A DNA stretch of 15,241 nt. Source: an uncultured Clostridia bacterium. Lineage in GTDB: Bacteria; Bacillota; Clostridia; Oscillospirales; Ruminococcaceae. The notes under the pieces were generated by a model that ran no database searches, was not told where the DNA came from, and saw only the letters and a list, made by a program, of their open reading frames with translations. A program made the position numbers and the translations under genes. The stretch lies in contig CAMHBE010000014.1 in NCBI GenBank assembly GCA_946183095.1, positions 1-15,241 on the forward strand, given 5' to 3'. Below are positions 1-6,941 of the stretch, piece after piece; position 1 is the stretch's first letter, and every line of letters begins with the position of its first letter.

Positions 1-260
1 CTTGAGGGCGAGCCACATGAGGGCAGGGCTTTGCCCTCCCCTCAAACTCCCGACCTACTTCCTTTGTACGACAAAGGAAGCGAAAACGTAGTAATAAGAT
101 ATCTGTGTACTGCTCCTGTTTTTGGTTAAAGAAACATACGACAGGAGCAGAACGTGATAATACATATCATCTCGGTGCAGCGTTAGGCTGCTGCCGGGTT
201 CTTAGGGGCGACATGAGCCCCTAAGCGGGTGCGGGCGGTGCCCGCAGTCTCCGTCTATAC
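1..260. repeat. Non-coding run of five hairpins beyond the mfd stop
   Basis: No credible gene is seen here. Five separate inverted repeats follow one another: 19-38 (7-bp stem), 58-80 (perfect 10-bp stem, 3-nt loop), 110-150 (10-bp stem, 21-nt loop), 201-225 (perfect 9-bp stem, 7-nt loop) and 231-245 (perfect 6-bp stem, 3-nt loop). A related AACGT..TAATA..ATATC sequence lies on each side of the third hairpin (85-103 and 151-169). None of the stems is followed by a T-run on either strand, so they are not ordinary intrinsic terminators. The stems nearest the mfd stop could still stabilise the mRNA 3' end. I read this as a mosaic of dispersed intergenic repeats, or possibly a structured RNA; neither is proven. 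Confidence 0.55.
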
Positions 261-3200
261 TCATGTCGGTGCAACGCCGTAGCCGGTGATTATCTCTTTC
301 ATGAGGGCGAGGGGTTTTTCGCCCTTTTCGGGGGCTATACGGAAACATATCTTGCCCATAAGATTGAGGCTTATCCTGCCGCCGAACTTCGCGTTGAGCC
401 TGCCGATGCGCTCCATATCCGGCGTATCGGTGTAGAAGCTGATGCCGTCCTTGCCCTGCATTATCTCGGTGATGCCGAGAGACTGGGCGCTGTTGCGTAT
501 CTGCGCCACCTCGATAAGTCCCTCAACAGGTGCGGGAATGTCGCCGTAACGGTCGATAAGCTCGTCGGTCACGTCGTAGGCATCGTCCTCGGTACGTATC
601 AGCGCTATACGCTTGTAACAGCTTATGCGCTGCGCCTGATTGGATATATAATCTTCGGGGATGTACGCATCCACCTTGACATCAACAAGACAGTCGGGCT
701 GCTTCACAGTCTCTTCGCCGCGCTGCTCCTTCACCGCCTCGTCCAGCAGTTTCAGGTACATATCATATCCCACCGCACTCATGTGTCCCGACTGCGACGC
801 ACCAAGTATCGAGCCTGCGCCGCGTATCTCCAGATCGCGCATTGCTATGCGGAATCCGGAGCCGAAACGTGTGAACTCGCGGATAGCGTCAAGTCGTTTC
901 GTCGCTACCTCGCTGAGTTCCTTGCCGCGCTTGAATGTGAAATACGCAAACGCGCGGCGGTTGGTCCTTCCCACTCGTCCGCGGAGCTGGTGCAGCTGCG
1001 CAAGTCCCATGTAGTCGGCATTCTCGATTATCAGCGTGTTGCAGTTGGGCACGTCAACGCCCGTTTCGATGAGCGTCGTGCATACGAGCACATCTATCTC
1101 GTGCTCCAGCAGCTTGCGCCATACTTCAAGCAGTTCGTCCTCCTCCATACGTCCGTGCGCAATGCCTATGCGCGCTTCGGGTACCAGCTTGTGCAGATCC
1201 GACGCGCACTGCATGATGCTCTCGATGCGGTTGTGGATGTAGTACACCTGACCGTTGCGGCGGAGCTCCTTGTTTATCGCCTGCGCGATAACGCCGTCGT
1301 TGTGCTCGATAACGTAAGTCGTCACGGGCTGCCTGTCCTGCGGCGGAGTTTCGATAACGCTCATGTCGCGGATGCCCGACATCGCCATGTTGAGCGTCCG
1401 GGGGATAGGCGTCGCGGAAAGTGTGAGGATATCGACCCCAGCGAACATCTCCTTGAACTTGTCTTTGTGTGCAACGCCGAAACGCTGCTCCTCATCTATT
1501 ATCACAAGTCCGAGATCCTTGAACTCTATATCGTCCTGCACGAGCCTGTGGGTGCCTATCACCATGTCGCACGACCCGCGCTTCATCCTCTCGATAGTCT
1601 GCTTTATCTCCTTCGCCGTTCGGAAACGCGACAGCAGCTCGATATCCAGCCCGAACCCGTCCATTCTTTTGAGCACGGTCTGGTAATGCTGCCACGCAAG
1701 CACCGTCGTGGGACAGAGCAGTGCGCACTGCTTTCCGCTCATGATGCACTTGAACGCCGCGCGCAGTGCGACTTCCGTCTTGCCGAAGCCGACGTCCCCG
1801 CACAGCAGACGCTCCATAGGCTTGTCGTTCTCCATGTCCCGCTTTATCTCGGTTATGCAGCGCAGCTGGTCGTCCGTCTCGACGTAGCTGAAATGGTTCT
1901 CGAACTCCGCCTGCTCCGGTCCGTCGGGGTCAAAGGCATAGCCCTTCGTCTTCATGCGCTTTGAGTAAAGCTCGATGAACTCCTGCGCCATTTCCTTAGC
2001 GGCGGCTTTCGCACGGGTCTTTGTCTTCTGCCACTGGTCGGAGTTCATCTTCGACAGCTTGACGGTGCTCGCGTCACCGCCGCCTATATAGCGGGATATC
2101 AGATCGAGCTGCGTTACGGGAACATACAGCACGTCGGTGCCCGCATACTTTATCTTGATATAGTCCTTGCTCACCTTGTCCTGCGTGAGCTTCTGAACGC
2201 CGTCGAATACGCCGATGCCGTAGGTGTTGTGTACCACAAGGTCGCCGACGGATATGTCGTTCAGCGAGTTTATCATCTCGTTCTTCTTGCGCTTCGGAGC
2301 CTCTCTCGTCTGTATCGTCACCGAAACGTGCGATATCGCCGCAAGCCTTGCTTCGGGGTAGCTGTAACCCGATGTGAGCACGCCGGGCGTGACATAGACC
2401 CGCTTTGCGTACAGCTTTTTCGGCTCGGATGCGTAATCCGCCGCTATACCGTCGCCGCGCAGGTCGTCCGCGAGGACTTTGGCAGCCTTCTCGGTGCCCG
2501 CCATGACGATAACGCTGTAGTTCTCGCCGAGATAGTTTTTAAGTTCATCCAGCAGATAGCGGTATTCTCCGCTCCACGGCGCGACCTGCCCCGCGGAAAC
2601 GCTCATAAGTCCGCCGAGCCGCAGATCCACGCCCCGCATGAAGTTGTCGAAATATGCCCTTACCGACTTATCGCAGACCGCGCGGTATTCCTGCTGCGTG
2701 AGCATGAAGCGGTCAAGCCCCTTGCAGAGCACTCCCTCCTCGAACAGCAGCTTTATATCCTCGACGTGCTGCGAATACGCGCCCTTGAAGCTCTCATTGC
2801 AGGCGTTGTTCTCGCATACGATCACACTGTCGGCATAGTCGAAGAGCGTCTCCTCCTCGTCGTAGCAAAGCGGCAGATAACGGTCGGTGTTCGCACAGAC
2901 AGCACCGCCCTGCACGTTCTCGATATCGTCCAGTATGCGCTTTTTCACCTCGGCAGCTTTCTTTCCGCGTATCTTCGGCAGCAGCGCGTTCAGTTTCTCC
3001 GTTATCTGCGCACCGTCAAGGAACAGCGTTTCCAGAGCAGGTGCTACCGCAATACTTTTTATGGTATCTATGCGGCGCTGGGATTCGAGGTCAAACACGG
3101 AGATGCTGTCAACATCGTCGCCCCAGAGTTCGATACGCACGGGCATACCGAAATTGACGGGGTATATGTCGAGTATCGCACCGCGCAGTGAGAACTGCGA

Positions 3201-3731
3201 AACGCCCTCGATCTGGTCGCAGCGCGAATATCCGAGTTCCGTCAGCGCGGCGGTGATCTCCGTCAGGGATATGGTATCGCCGTTCGATATGTTTATCGTG
3301 CGCTTTTGCAGTATGCGGCGCGGTATGGTTATCTGCGCGGCAGCTTCGGGAGTCGCGCAGACTATCTTCGCCCTGCCGTTTATCATGCGGGAAAGAATAC
3401 CTATGCGGCGGTGCTCGTACTCGCGGGATACCGCGTCAACGTCGCCGAGCACGATATCCTTTGCGGGGTATGAGAAAGCGTCCTCGCTGCCCGTCATGGT
3501 GTTTATGTCGGCGCAGAGCCTTGCGCCCTCGCCCTCCGTGTCGCATACGACAATAAGCGGGAACTTTACGTCCCGCTCCATTGCAAGAGCCGCAAGGAAA
3601 TGCGACTTGTGTATGTGTGAAAGCCCGGTGACCATCACCGGGAGACCGCCGGCAGCTCCCGCGGACGACAGCGCGCCCGATACCGCCCGGTATTCCCGGA
3701 GCTGCTTCGCGGTGTTGAGAAAATATTCCAT
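261..3731 (-). CDS. mfd: Transcription-repair coupling factor Mfd
   Basis: Mfd is an ATP-dependent DNA translocase that removes RNA polymerase stalled at lesions and recruits UvrA for nucleotide excision repair. From the chosen start (1156 residues, normal for the family) the order is: UvrB-like N-terminal modules; a CarD-like polymerase-interacting domain near 492-550 (GDLVVHNTYGIGVF); Walker A GDVGFGKT at about 645-652; Walker B DEEQ at 746-749; SATPIPRT near 772; GRVGR near 918; and the C-terminal TRCF domain. The start at 3731 (MEYFLNTAKQL) has AAAGGA 7 bases upstream and matches where family proteins begin. A start at 3761 (10 residues longer) has a stronger AGAGGAG, but that site lies inside a repeat element. 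The open frame to 3806 also lies in the repeat and is unlikely to be translated. It is the last gene of the minus-strand series before the hairpin region. Confidence 0.97.
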   Translation of the reverse strand: MEYFLNTAKQLREYRAVSGALSSAGAAGGLPVMVTGLSHIHKSHFLAALAMERDVKFPLIVVCDTEGEGARLCADINTMTGSEDAFSYPAKDIVLGDVDAVSREYEHRRIGILSRMINGRAKIVCATPEAAAQITIPRRILQKRTINISNGDTISLTEITAALTELGYSRCDQIEGVSQFSLRGAILDIYPVNFGMPVRIELWGDDVDSISVFDLESQRRIDTIKSIAVAPALETLFLDGAQITEKLNALLPKIRGKKAAEVKKRILDDIENVQGGAVCANTDRYLPLCYDEEETLFDYADSVIVCENNACNESFKGAYSQHVEDIKLLFEEGVLCKGLDRFMLTQQEYRAVCDKSVRAYFDNFMRGVDLRLGGLMSVSAGQVAPWSGEYRYLLDELKNYLGENYSVIVMAGTEKAAKVLADDLRGDGIAADYASEPKKLYAKRVYVTPGVLTSGYSYPEARLAAISHVSVTIQTREAPKRKKNEMINSLNDISVGDLVVHNTYGIGVFDGVQKLTQDKVSKDYIKIKYAGTDVLYVPVTQLDLISRYIGGGDASTVKLSKMNSDQWQKTKTRAKAAAKEMAQEFIELYSKRMKTKGYAFDPDGPEQAEFENHFSYVETDDQLRCITEIKRDMENDKPMERLLCGDVGFGKTEVALRAAFKCIMSGKQCALLCPTTVLAWQHYQTVLKRMDGFGLDIELLSRFRTAKEIKQTIERMKRGSCDMVIGTHRLVQDDIEFKDLGLVIIDEEQRFGVAHKDKFKEMFAGVDILTLSATPIPRTLNMAMSGIRDMSVIETPPQDRQPVTTYVIEHNDGVIAQAINKELRRNGQVYYIHNRIESIMQCASDLHKLVPEARIGIAHGRMEEDELLEVWRKLLEHEIDVLVCTTLIETGVDVPNCNTLIIENADYMGLAQLHQLRGRVGRTNRRAFAYFTFKRGKELSEVATKRLDAIREFTRFGSGFRIAMRDLEIRGAGSILGASQSGHMSAVGYDMYLKLLDEAVKEQRGEETVKQPDCLVDVKVDAYIPEDYISNQAQRISCYKRIALIRTEDDAYDVTDELIDRYGDIPAPVEGLIEVAQIRNSAQSLGITEIMQGKDGISFYTDTPDMERIGRLNAKFGGRISLNLMGKICFRIAPEKGEKPLALMKEIITGYGVAPT

Positions 3732-3764
3732 TCGGTTTTCCTTTGATCGGTGCCGCGGCATTTT

Positions 3765-3925
3765 GGGCTCCTCTAAAAACCTATTGTCGTTCAGGCGTGC
3801 CGACATAAAGTCGGCAGATTGTACAAATTTTTCGCAGGCATACTGTCGTATGTCAAGGAAAATTTGTGCAATATGACGGCTTTAGGGCGGTGCGAATGGG
3901 CGGCAAGAGGTTTTTAGAGGTGCCC
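3765..3925. repeat. 161-bp foldback (MITE-like) element at the mfd 5' end
   Basis: The ends are a near-perfect inverted repeat: GGGCTCCTCTAAAAACC at 3765-3781 against GGTTTTTAGAGGTGCCC at 3909-3925 (16 of 17 complementary). Complementarity continues with interruptions almost to the centre: the ATTGTACAAATTTT stretch near 3818-3831 is matched by the complement of AAAATTTGTGCAAT near 3859-3872, and CATAC meets GTATG across a tiny loop. The whole element can therefore fold into one long hairpin. A smaller perfect hairpin, GCCGAC-ATAAA-GTCGGC, lies at 3799-3815. There is no coding capacity. This is the form of a miniature inverted-repeat element; no target-site duplication was identified. An AGGTGCCCTTT like its right edge recurs at 5086-5096. 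Confidence 0.6.
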
Positions 3926-3946
3926 TTTTGCCTTTCAGCACTTTAA

Positions 3947-3971
3947 CCCCGTTTCCGCGAAGGAGACGGGG
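3947..3971 (-). terminator. Hairpin downstream of the ECF transporter gene
   Basis: CCCCGTTTCC and GGAGACGGGG form a 10-bp stem with one wobble around a 5-nt loop, 41 bases beyond the stop of the ECF gene. The minus-strand transcript has only TTAAAG after the stem, so this is a weak or atypical terminator. Read-through into mfd is possible. Confidence 0.4.
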
Positions 3972-4011
3972 CAGTGTTCATTTGTATGTCCGGTATTATC
4001 TTTTCAGACCG

Positions 4012-4641
4012 TCATCTTTCGGCAAGCGTCTTTCTGACATAGCCGATTATCGTAACGATGACCGTGCTGAGCGCAAGGTTTATCATCAGCTCTATCGGGA
4101 AGTTCAGTCCGATGAACCCGACGACGATATATTCCATAACAGGCTGGTCGCCCGCCCACTGGGTAATGGTCGGCATAAAGAACAGGAAGCATCCGACTAA
4201 AAATAAACCCGTATTCACGACAGGAGCCGTGATACCTGCGGAAACTACCGCAACATATTTGTTTTTCTTTTCGAGTGCTCTGTAAACGAGACCCGAGAAA
4301 AGTCCCGCACCCACGCCTTTCACAAGAACGGTGATGATCGTTCCCAGCGTGTTGACTTCGAGGAATGCCGCCGCGTCACCGCTGAGCAGCACGATCACGC
4401 CGAACACAAGTCCGAGCCACGCGCCTGCCCACCAGCCGAACACAGCCGCGCCCACGATGATAGGGGCGAGCGTCAACGTGATGCTGAACGGTCCGAGGTG
4501 GATAGTTGAAGCGAGGAGCTGCAATACGACGACTATCGCCGTCATAAGTCCCATGCCCGCTATCGTGATGATGTACTTTCTGCTGTTGTTTGCCGTAACC
4601 GCCTTTCCGGTCGATCCGGTCTTTGTGATGTTGTCTGCCAT
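4012..4641 (-). CDS. ECF transporter S component (vitamin-type substrate unknown)
   Basis: This is a small integral membrane protein of 209 residues, usual for the substrate-binding (S) subunit of energy-coupling factor importers, which work with a shared T subunit and two ATPases encoded elsewhere. A polar N-terminus of about 22 residues is followed by roughly five to six hydrophobic segments. Typical family features include the run LGPFSITLTLAPIIVGAAVF followed by WWAGAWLGLVFG, and a conserved VNTGLF-type segment in the second half. The start has AAAGGAG 6 bases upstream. It follows the 76-residue gene at 4711 by 69 bases, probably in one transcript from the promoter at 4974-5002. No riboswitch that would identify the ligand was recognised in the leader, so the substrate (riboflavin, pantothenate, folate or other) remains open. 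Confidence 0.85.
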   Translation of the reverse strand: MADNITKTGSTGKAVTANNSRKYIITIAGMGLMTAIVVVLQLLASTIHLGPFSITLTLAPIIVGAAVFGWWAGAWLGLVFGVIVLLSGDAAAFLEVNTLGTIITVLVKGVGAGLFSGLVYRALEKKNKYVAVVSAGITAPVVNTGLFLVGCFLFFMPTITQWAGDQPVMEYIVVGFIGLNFPIELMINLALSTVIVTIIGYVRKTLAER

Positions 4642-4710
4642 ATATAGCTCCTTTCTGCCTCCCCGTTTTGGGTGAAGCGACGAGACTTCCGTGCGCCGTA
4701 AAGCGCAGCG

Positions 4711-4941
4711 CTATTTGATGAACACGGCGGGAACTGTCCCGGTGGCGCCGTCACAGCGCTCTCTTGAGAACTGACTTATTATCCTGCGTTCATCCGCGTC
4801 CGCGAGCACGACATTATCTCTTCCGCCGCACATGAGCGTATATCTCATTACTGCGTCGGTAAAATCGTCGAAATCCTCACTCTCGACCTTGGTATTTCTT
4901 CCCTCGTCATATTTTTCGGTATAGCACAGGATGTATTTCAT
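4711..4941 (-). CDS. Hypothetical protein, 76 residues
   Basis: I do not recognise this protein. It is soluble, acidic in its first half (KVESEDFDDFTDAV), has two cysteines, and has no signal peptide or membrane segment. It looks like a small alpha/beta domain of the kind that binds a larger partner, but no function can be assigned. Support for it being real: it starts 33 bases downstream of an excellent sigma-A promoter, has a G-rich GGGGTGA ribosome binding site about 6-7 bases before the ATG, and its codon use resembles the neighbours. It is the first gene of a likely two-gene unit with the ECF S component, which raises the possibility of a role linked to that transporter; that link is inference from position only. 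Confidence 0.65.
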   Translation of the reverse strand: MKYILCYTEKYDEGRNTKVESEDFDDFTDAVMRYTLMCGGRDNVVLADADERRIISQFSRERCDGATGTVPAVFIK

Positions 4942-4973
4942 CCGCTCTCACCCCGCATTATCAAATATAGATT

Positions 4974-5002
4974 ATTATAACACATTTTACGCGCCGTGTA
5001 AA
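4974..5002 (-). promoter_or_regulatory. Sigma-A promoter for the 76-residue gene and ECF unit
   Basis: Read on the minus strand, TTTACA (4997-5002), a 17-base spacer and TATAAT (4974-4979). The bases before the -10 form TGTTATAAT, an extended -10. The predicted start site is near 4967, giving a leader of about 26 bases before the ATG at 4941. Confidence 0.8.
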
Positions 5003-5207
5003 GGACTTTTTCAACATAAAAATCTGTCTTTTTTCAACACTTTTTTCATATTTTAGCAAAATATACAGCGCGCTCCATCATTTATAGGTGCCCTTTATTA
5101 CTTTGACAGGTAAATAGTTTGATTCTTTGTTATATCACCCCGCCGGAGGCGGGGTGATAACGTAATGTGCCGACTTTATGAACCAATTATTATTTTGCCG
5201 CAGTAAT
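5003..5207. other. Intergenic region with a perfect hairpin and a repeat fragment
   Basis: No gene is seen. It holds AGGTGCCCTTT at 5086-5096, the same 11-mer as at the right edge of the foldback element (3918-3928), and a perfect 12-bp hairpin at 5133-5159 (TATCACCCCGCC, loop GGA, then its complement). The hairpin has no T-run on either side. A GCCGACTTTATG at about 5169 resembles the small internal hairpin of the foldback element, so this stretch may carry remnants of the same repeat family. Confidence 0.5.
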
Positions 5208-5254
5208 AAAAAAGCAATGCCGCCCTTCGCTGAGAAGATGCGGCACTGCTTTTT
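5208..5254 (-). terminator. Intrinsic terminator of the HtrA-type protease gene
   Basis: AAAAAAGCAATGCCGC and GCGGCACTGCTTTTT form a long stem with one mismatch, flanked by A-run and T-run, so it could act in both directions. It begins 36 bases past the protease stop codon; the minus-strand transcript ends in GCTTTTTTATT. Confidence 0.85.
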
Positions 5255-5289
5255 GGGAGAGGATATTATAAAATGAGATGAAGCTTGGA

Positions 5290-6726
5290 TCAGTTGTTGG
5301 AGCTTTCGGTGAGCACGATGTTCACATCAACGCTGTCAACGCCGCCGCGGGGATTTGCGCGTGCAACAGTAGCAGTTACAGTATCGCCCACTTTGAGCTT
5401 ACTGATGATAGACTGAACATCCGAGACCGTCGAAACGTTCTTTCCGTTTATCTTTGTGATGATATCGGATATCTGAAGTCCGCTCGTTTCAACGGGCGCG
5501 CCATCATTCATGCCGGTAACGAGAAGTCCCTGCGAGAGCTTTGCGCCGTAGAGCTGTGCGCGGTATTCGTTGAGTTCAACTGTGGTGATGCCGAGAACGG
5601 GACGGCTCTTGACATAACCGTATGTGAGAAGATCCTGCATTATCGGCTTTGCTTCGTTTATAGTGAGCGCAAAACCGATGCCCTCATAAGTGGTCGCAAC
5701 TATCTTGGAATTTACTACGCCTATGACATTGCCATACATATCGAACATACCGCCGCCGGAGTTACCGCTGTTGATAGCCGCATCCGTCTGGATAAGGCTG
5801 AGGCTGTAGCCGTTGTCAGCAAGGCACTCAACGTCAAGTCCGGAGATGATACCGGAAGTCATGGTGTGAGCGAACATAACGTCCGCATTCACGCCGGGGT
5901 TGCCTATCACAGCTATCTGCTGTCCGACTTTAACGGTGTCGCTGTCGCCTATTTTCGCCGCGATGAACGGCTCGTCACGGGCGATCTTGATGACCGCAAT
6001 ATCGGTGGAGGTATCGGAACCTACGATCTCGGCTTCGTACTCGTGCGTCACTTTCGGGTCATAGTAGTCGTTCACTTCAACTATAAGTTTTACCGAATCC
6101 TTGACAACGTGCGCGTTTGTGAGGATATAGCCGTCCTCGGTGAATACGATGCCGCTGCCGTAGCCCGCGTATGTGGGTTCGCTGCTGCTTTCGTCGTCTC
6201 TTTCGCCGTAGCCGAAATACCAGTCATAGTAGCTGCCCGCCGACTTCTGCTGATATACCTTTATGAGCACGATAGTGTCATTCACGGCTTCGTAGAGTTC
6301 CTCGTTCGTGTAGGCACCGTTCGCGCCTGTCGGGGTGACATCCGAGGGGTACAGCTTTTCCTGCGTCTTGCCGTCCGCCGTATCGGATATCGCGCTCAGG
6401 GCGGAGGAAACATCTTCATTTGCCGCGGGAGCGTCATTATTGCCCGCTTCTATGTTGTATGTTGCCGTGGTATTGCCCGCAGGCTGTGCGGTACCTATCA
6501 TGTTTCCCGCAAGATACGCTCCGCCGAATCCCGCGCCGCCGCCGACTATCGCAACGGCTGCAACTATCGCAAGAGCCTTGCCGAACTTTCCGCGTCTCCT
6601 GCTTTTCTTTTCGGTCTGTGCGTTCTGAACGGGCACTGCTTCAACTGTTGGCATCTGACCGCCGTACTGCGGCTGTTCCCTGTAGTTTGGATCGTAGTTA
6701 TTGTAATTGTTAAAATTCTGTTCCAT
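5290..6726 (-). CDS. htrA: HtrA/DegP-type membrane-anchored serine protease with PDZ domain
   Basis: This is a trypsin-like quality-control protease expected to degrade or refold damaged exported proteins on the outer face of the membrane. From the chosen start (478 residues) it has a cytoplasmic Asn/Tyr/Gln/Pro-rich tail (1-35), a basic KKSRRRGKFGK patch, one membrane segment near 50-78, and a low-complexity linker. The protease domain carries the triad His206 (TNAHVV), Asp242 (STDIAVI) and Ser323 (NSGNSGGG), followed by a single PDZ domain near 376-470. The layout matches Bacillus HtrA proteins, which also have an N-terminal anchor and one PDZ. The start at 6726 has AAGGAA about 9-10 bases upstream and fits the tail; the frame open to 6828 would run through the promoter. 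The gene has its own promoter and a terminator. Confidence 0.93.
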   Translation of the reverse strand: MEQNFNNYNNYDPNYREQPQYGGQMPTVEAVPVQNAQTEKKSRRRGKFGKALAIVAAVAIVGGGAGFGGAYLAGNMIGTAQPAGNTTATYNIEAGNNDAPAANEDVSSALSAISDTADGKTQEKLYPSDVTPTGANGAYTNEELYEAVNDTIVLIKVYQQKSAGSYYDWYFGYGERDDESSSEPTYAGYGSGIVFTEDGYILTNAHVVKDSVKLIVEVNDYYDPKVTHEYEAEIVGSDTSTDIAVIKIARDEPFIAAKIGDSDTVKVGQQIAVIGNPGVNADVMFAHTMTSGIISGLDVECLADNGYSLSLIQTDAAINSGNSGGGMFDMYGNVIGVVNSKIVATTYEGIGFALTINEAKPIMQDLLTYGYVKSRPVLGITTVELNEYRAQLYGAKLSQGLLVTGMNDGAPVETSGLQISDIITKINGKNVSTVSDVQSIISKLKVGDTVTATVARANPRGGVDSVDVNIVLTESSNN

Positions 6727-6799
6727 GGTGTAATTTCCTTCTTTCCTGTTTTCATTATGTACCGAAGCTCTATGTGCTGTCTTTATTTCCCTTGCTTCG

Positions 6800-6828
6800 A
6801 TTATTATTCTACAACCCTTTTGTGACAA
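6800..6828 (-). promoter_or_regulatory. Putative promoter of the HtrA-type gene
   Basis: On the minus strand, TTGTCA (6823-6828), a 17-base spacer and AATAAT (6800-6805), 73 bases before the ATG. The -35 overlaps the first of a series of TGTGA repeats. Confidence 0.55.
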
Positions 6829-6923
6829 CCATGTGACGGATATTTTAAGGTTGTGACATTTTTAACAAAAAGAAAATCAGCGAAATGTGAAAACCTGTGA
6901 CAGAAAGGTAAGATTTGTGAAAA
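6821..6923. promoter_or_regulatory. Array of six TGTGA motifs upstream of the HtrA-type promoter
   Basis: TGTGA occurs at 6821, 6832, 6852, 6886, 6896 and 6916, always in the same orientation. Four copies are TGTGAC and two are TGTGAAAA (TTTTCACA on the coding strand, 6886-6893 and 6916-6923). In Bacillus, htrA-type genes are preceded by TTTTCACA-like octamers used by the CssRS stress system (recalled from memory). The position just upstream of and over the -35 suits an activator. No two-component genes are in the window, so the regulator is unknown. Confidence 0.5.
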
Positions 6924-6941
6924 CCGATATTCACACCGGGT

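Noticed and set aside
201..245. Intrinsic terminator for mfd
   Set aside because: Two perfect hairpins lie just past the stop codon, but neither is followed by a T-run on the minus strand, so no intrinsic terminator is claimed.
783..1964. 393-codon open frame on the plus strand
   Set aside because: It lies wholly within mfd on the other strand, with shadow-like composition and no ribosome binding site. The same holds for plus-strand frames at 2229-3191 and 2887-3876.
4642..4710. Possible vitamin riboswitch before the ECF S component
   Set aside because: The 69-base gap has only a small GCGC hairpin and a ribosome binding site; it is too short for TPP, FMN or folate aptamers, and no core motif was seen.
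5278..6825. 515-codon open frame on the plus strand
   Set aside because: It mirrors the HtrA-type gene almost end to end; the minus-strand frame has catalytic motifs, a promoter and a terminator, while this frame has a His/Arg/Tyr-heavy, Cys-rich composition typical of an antisense shadow.
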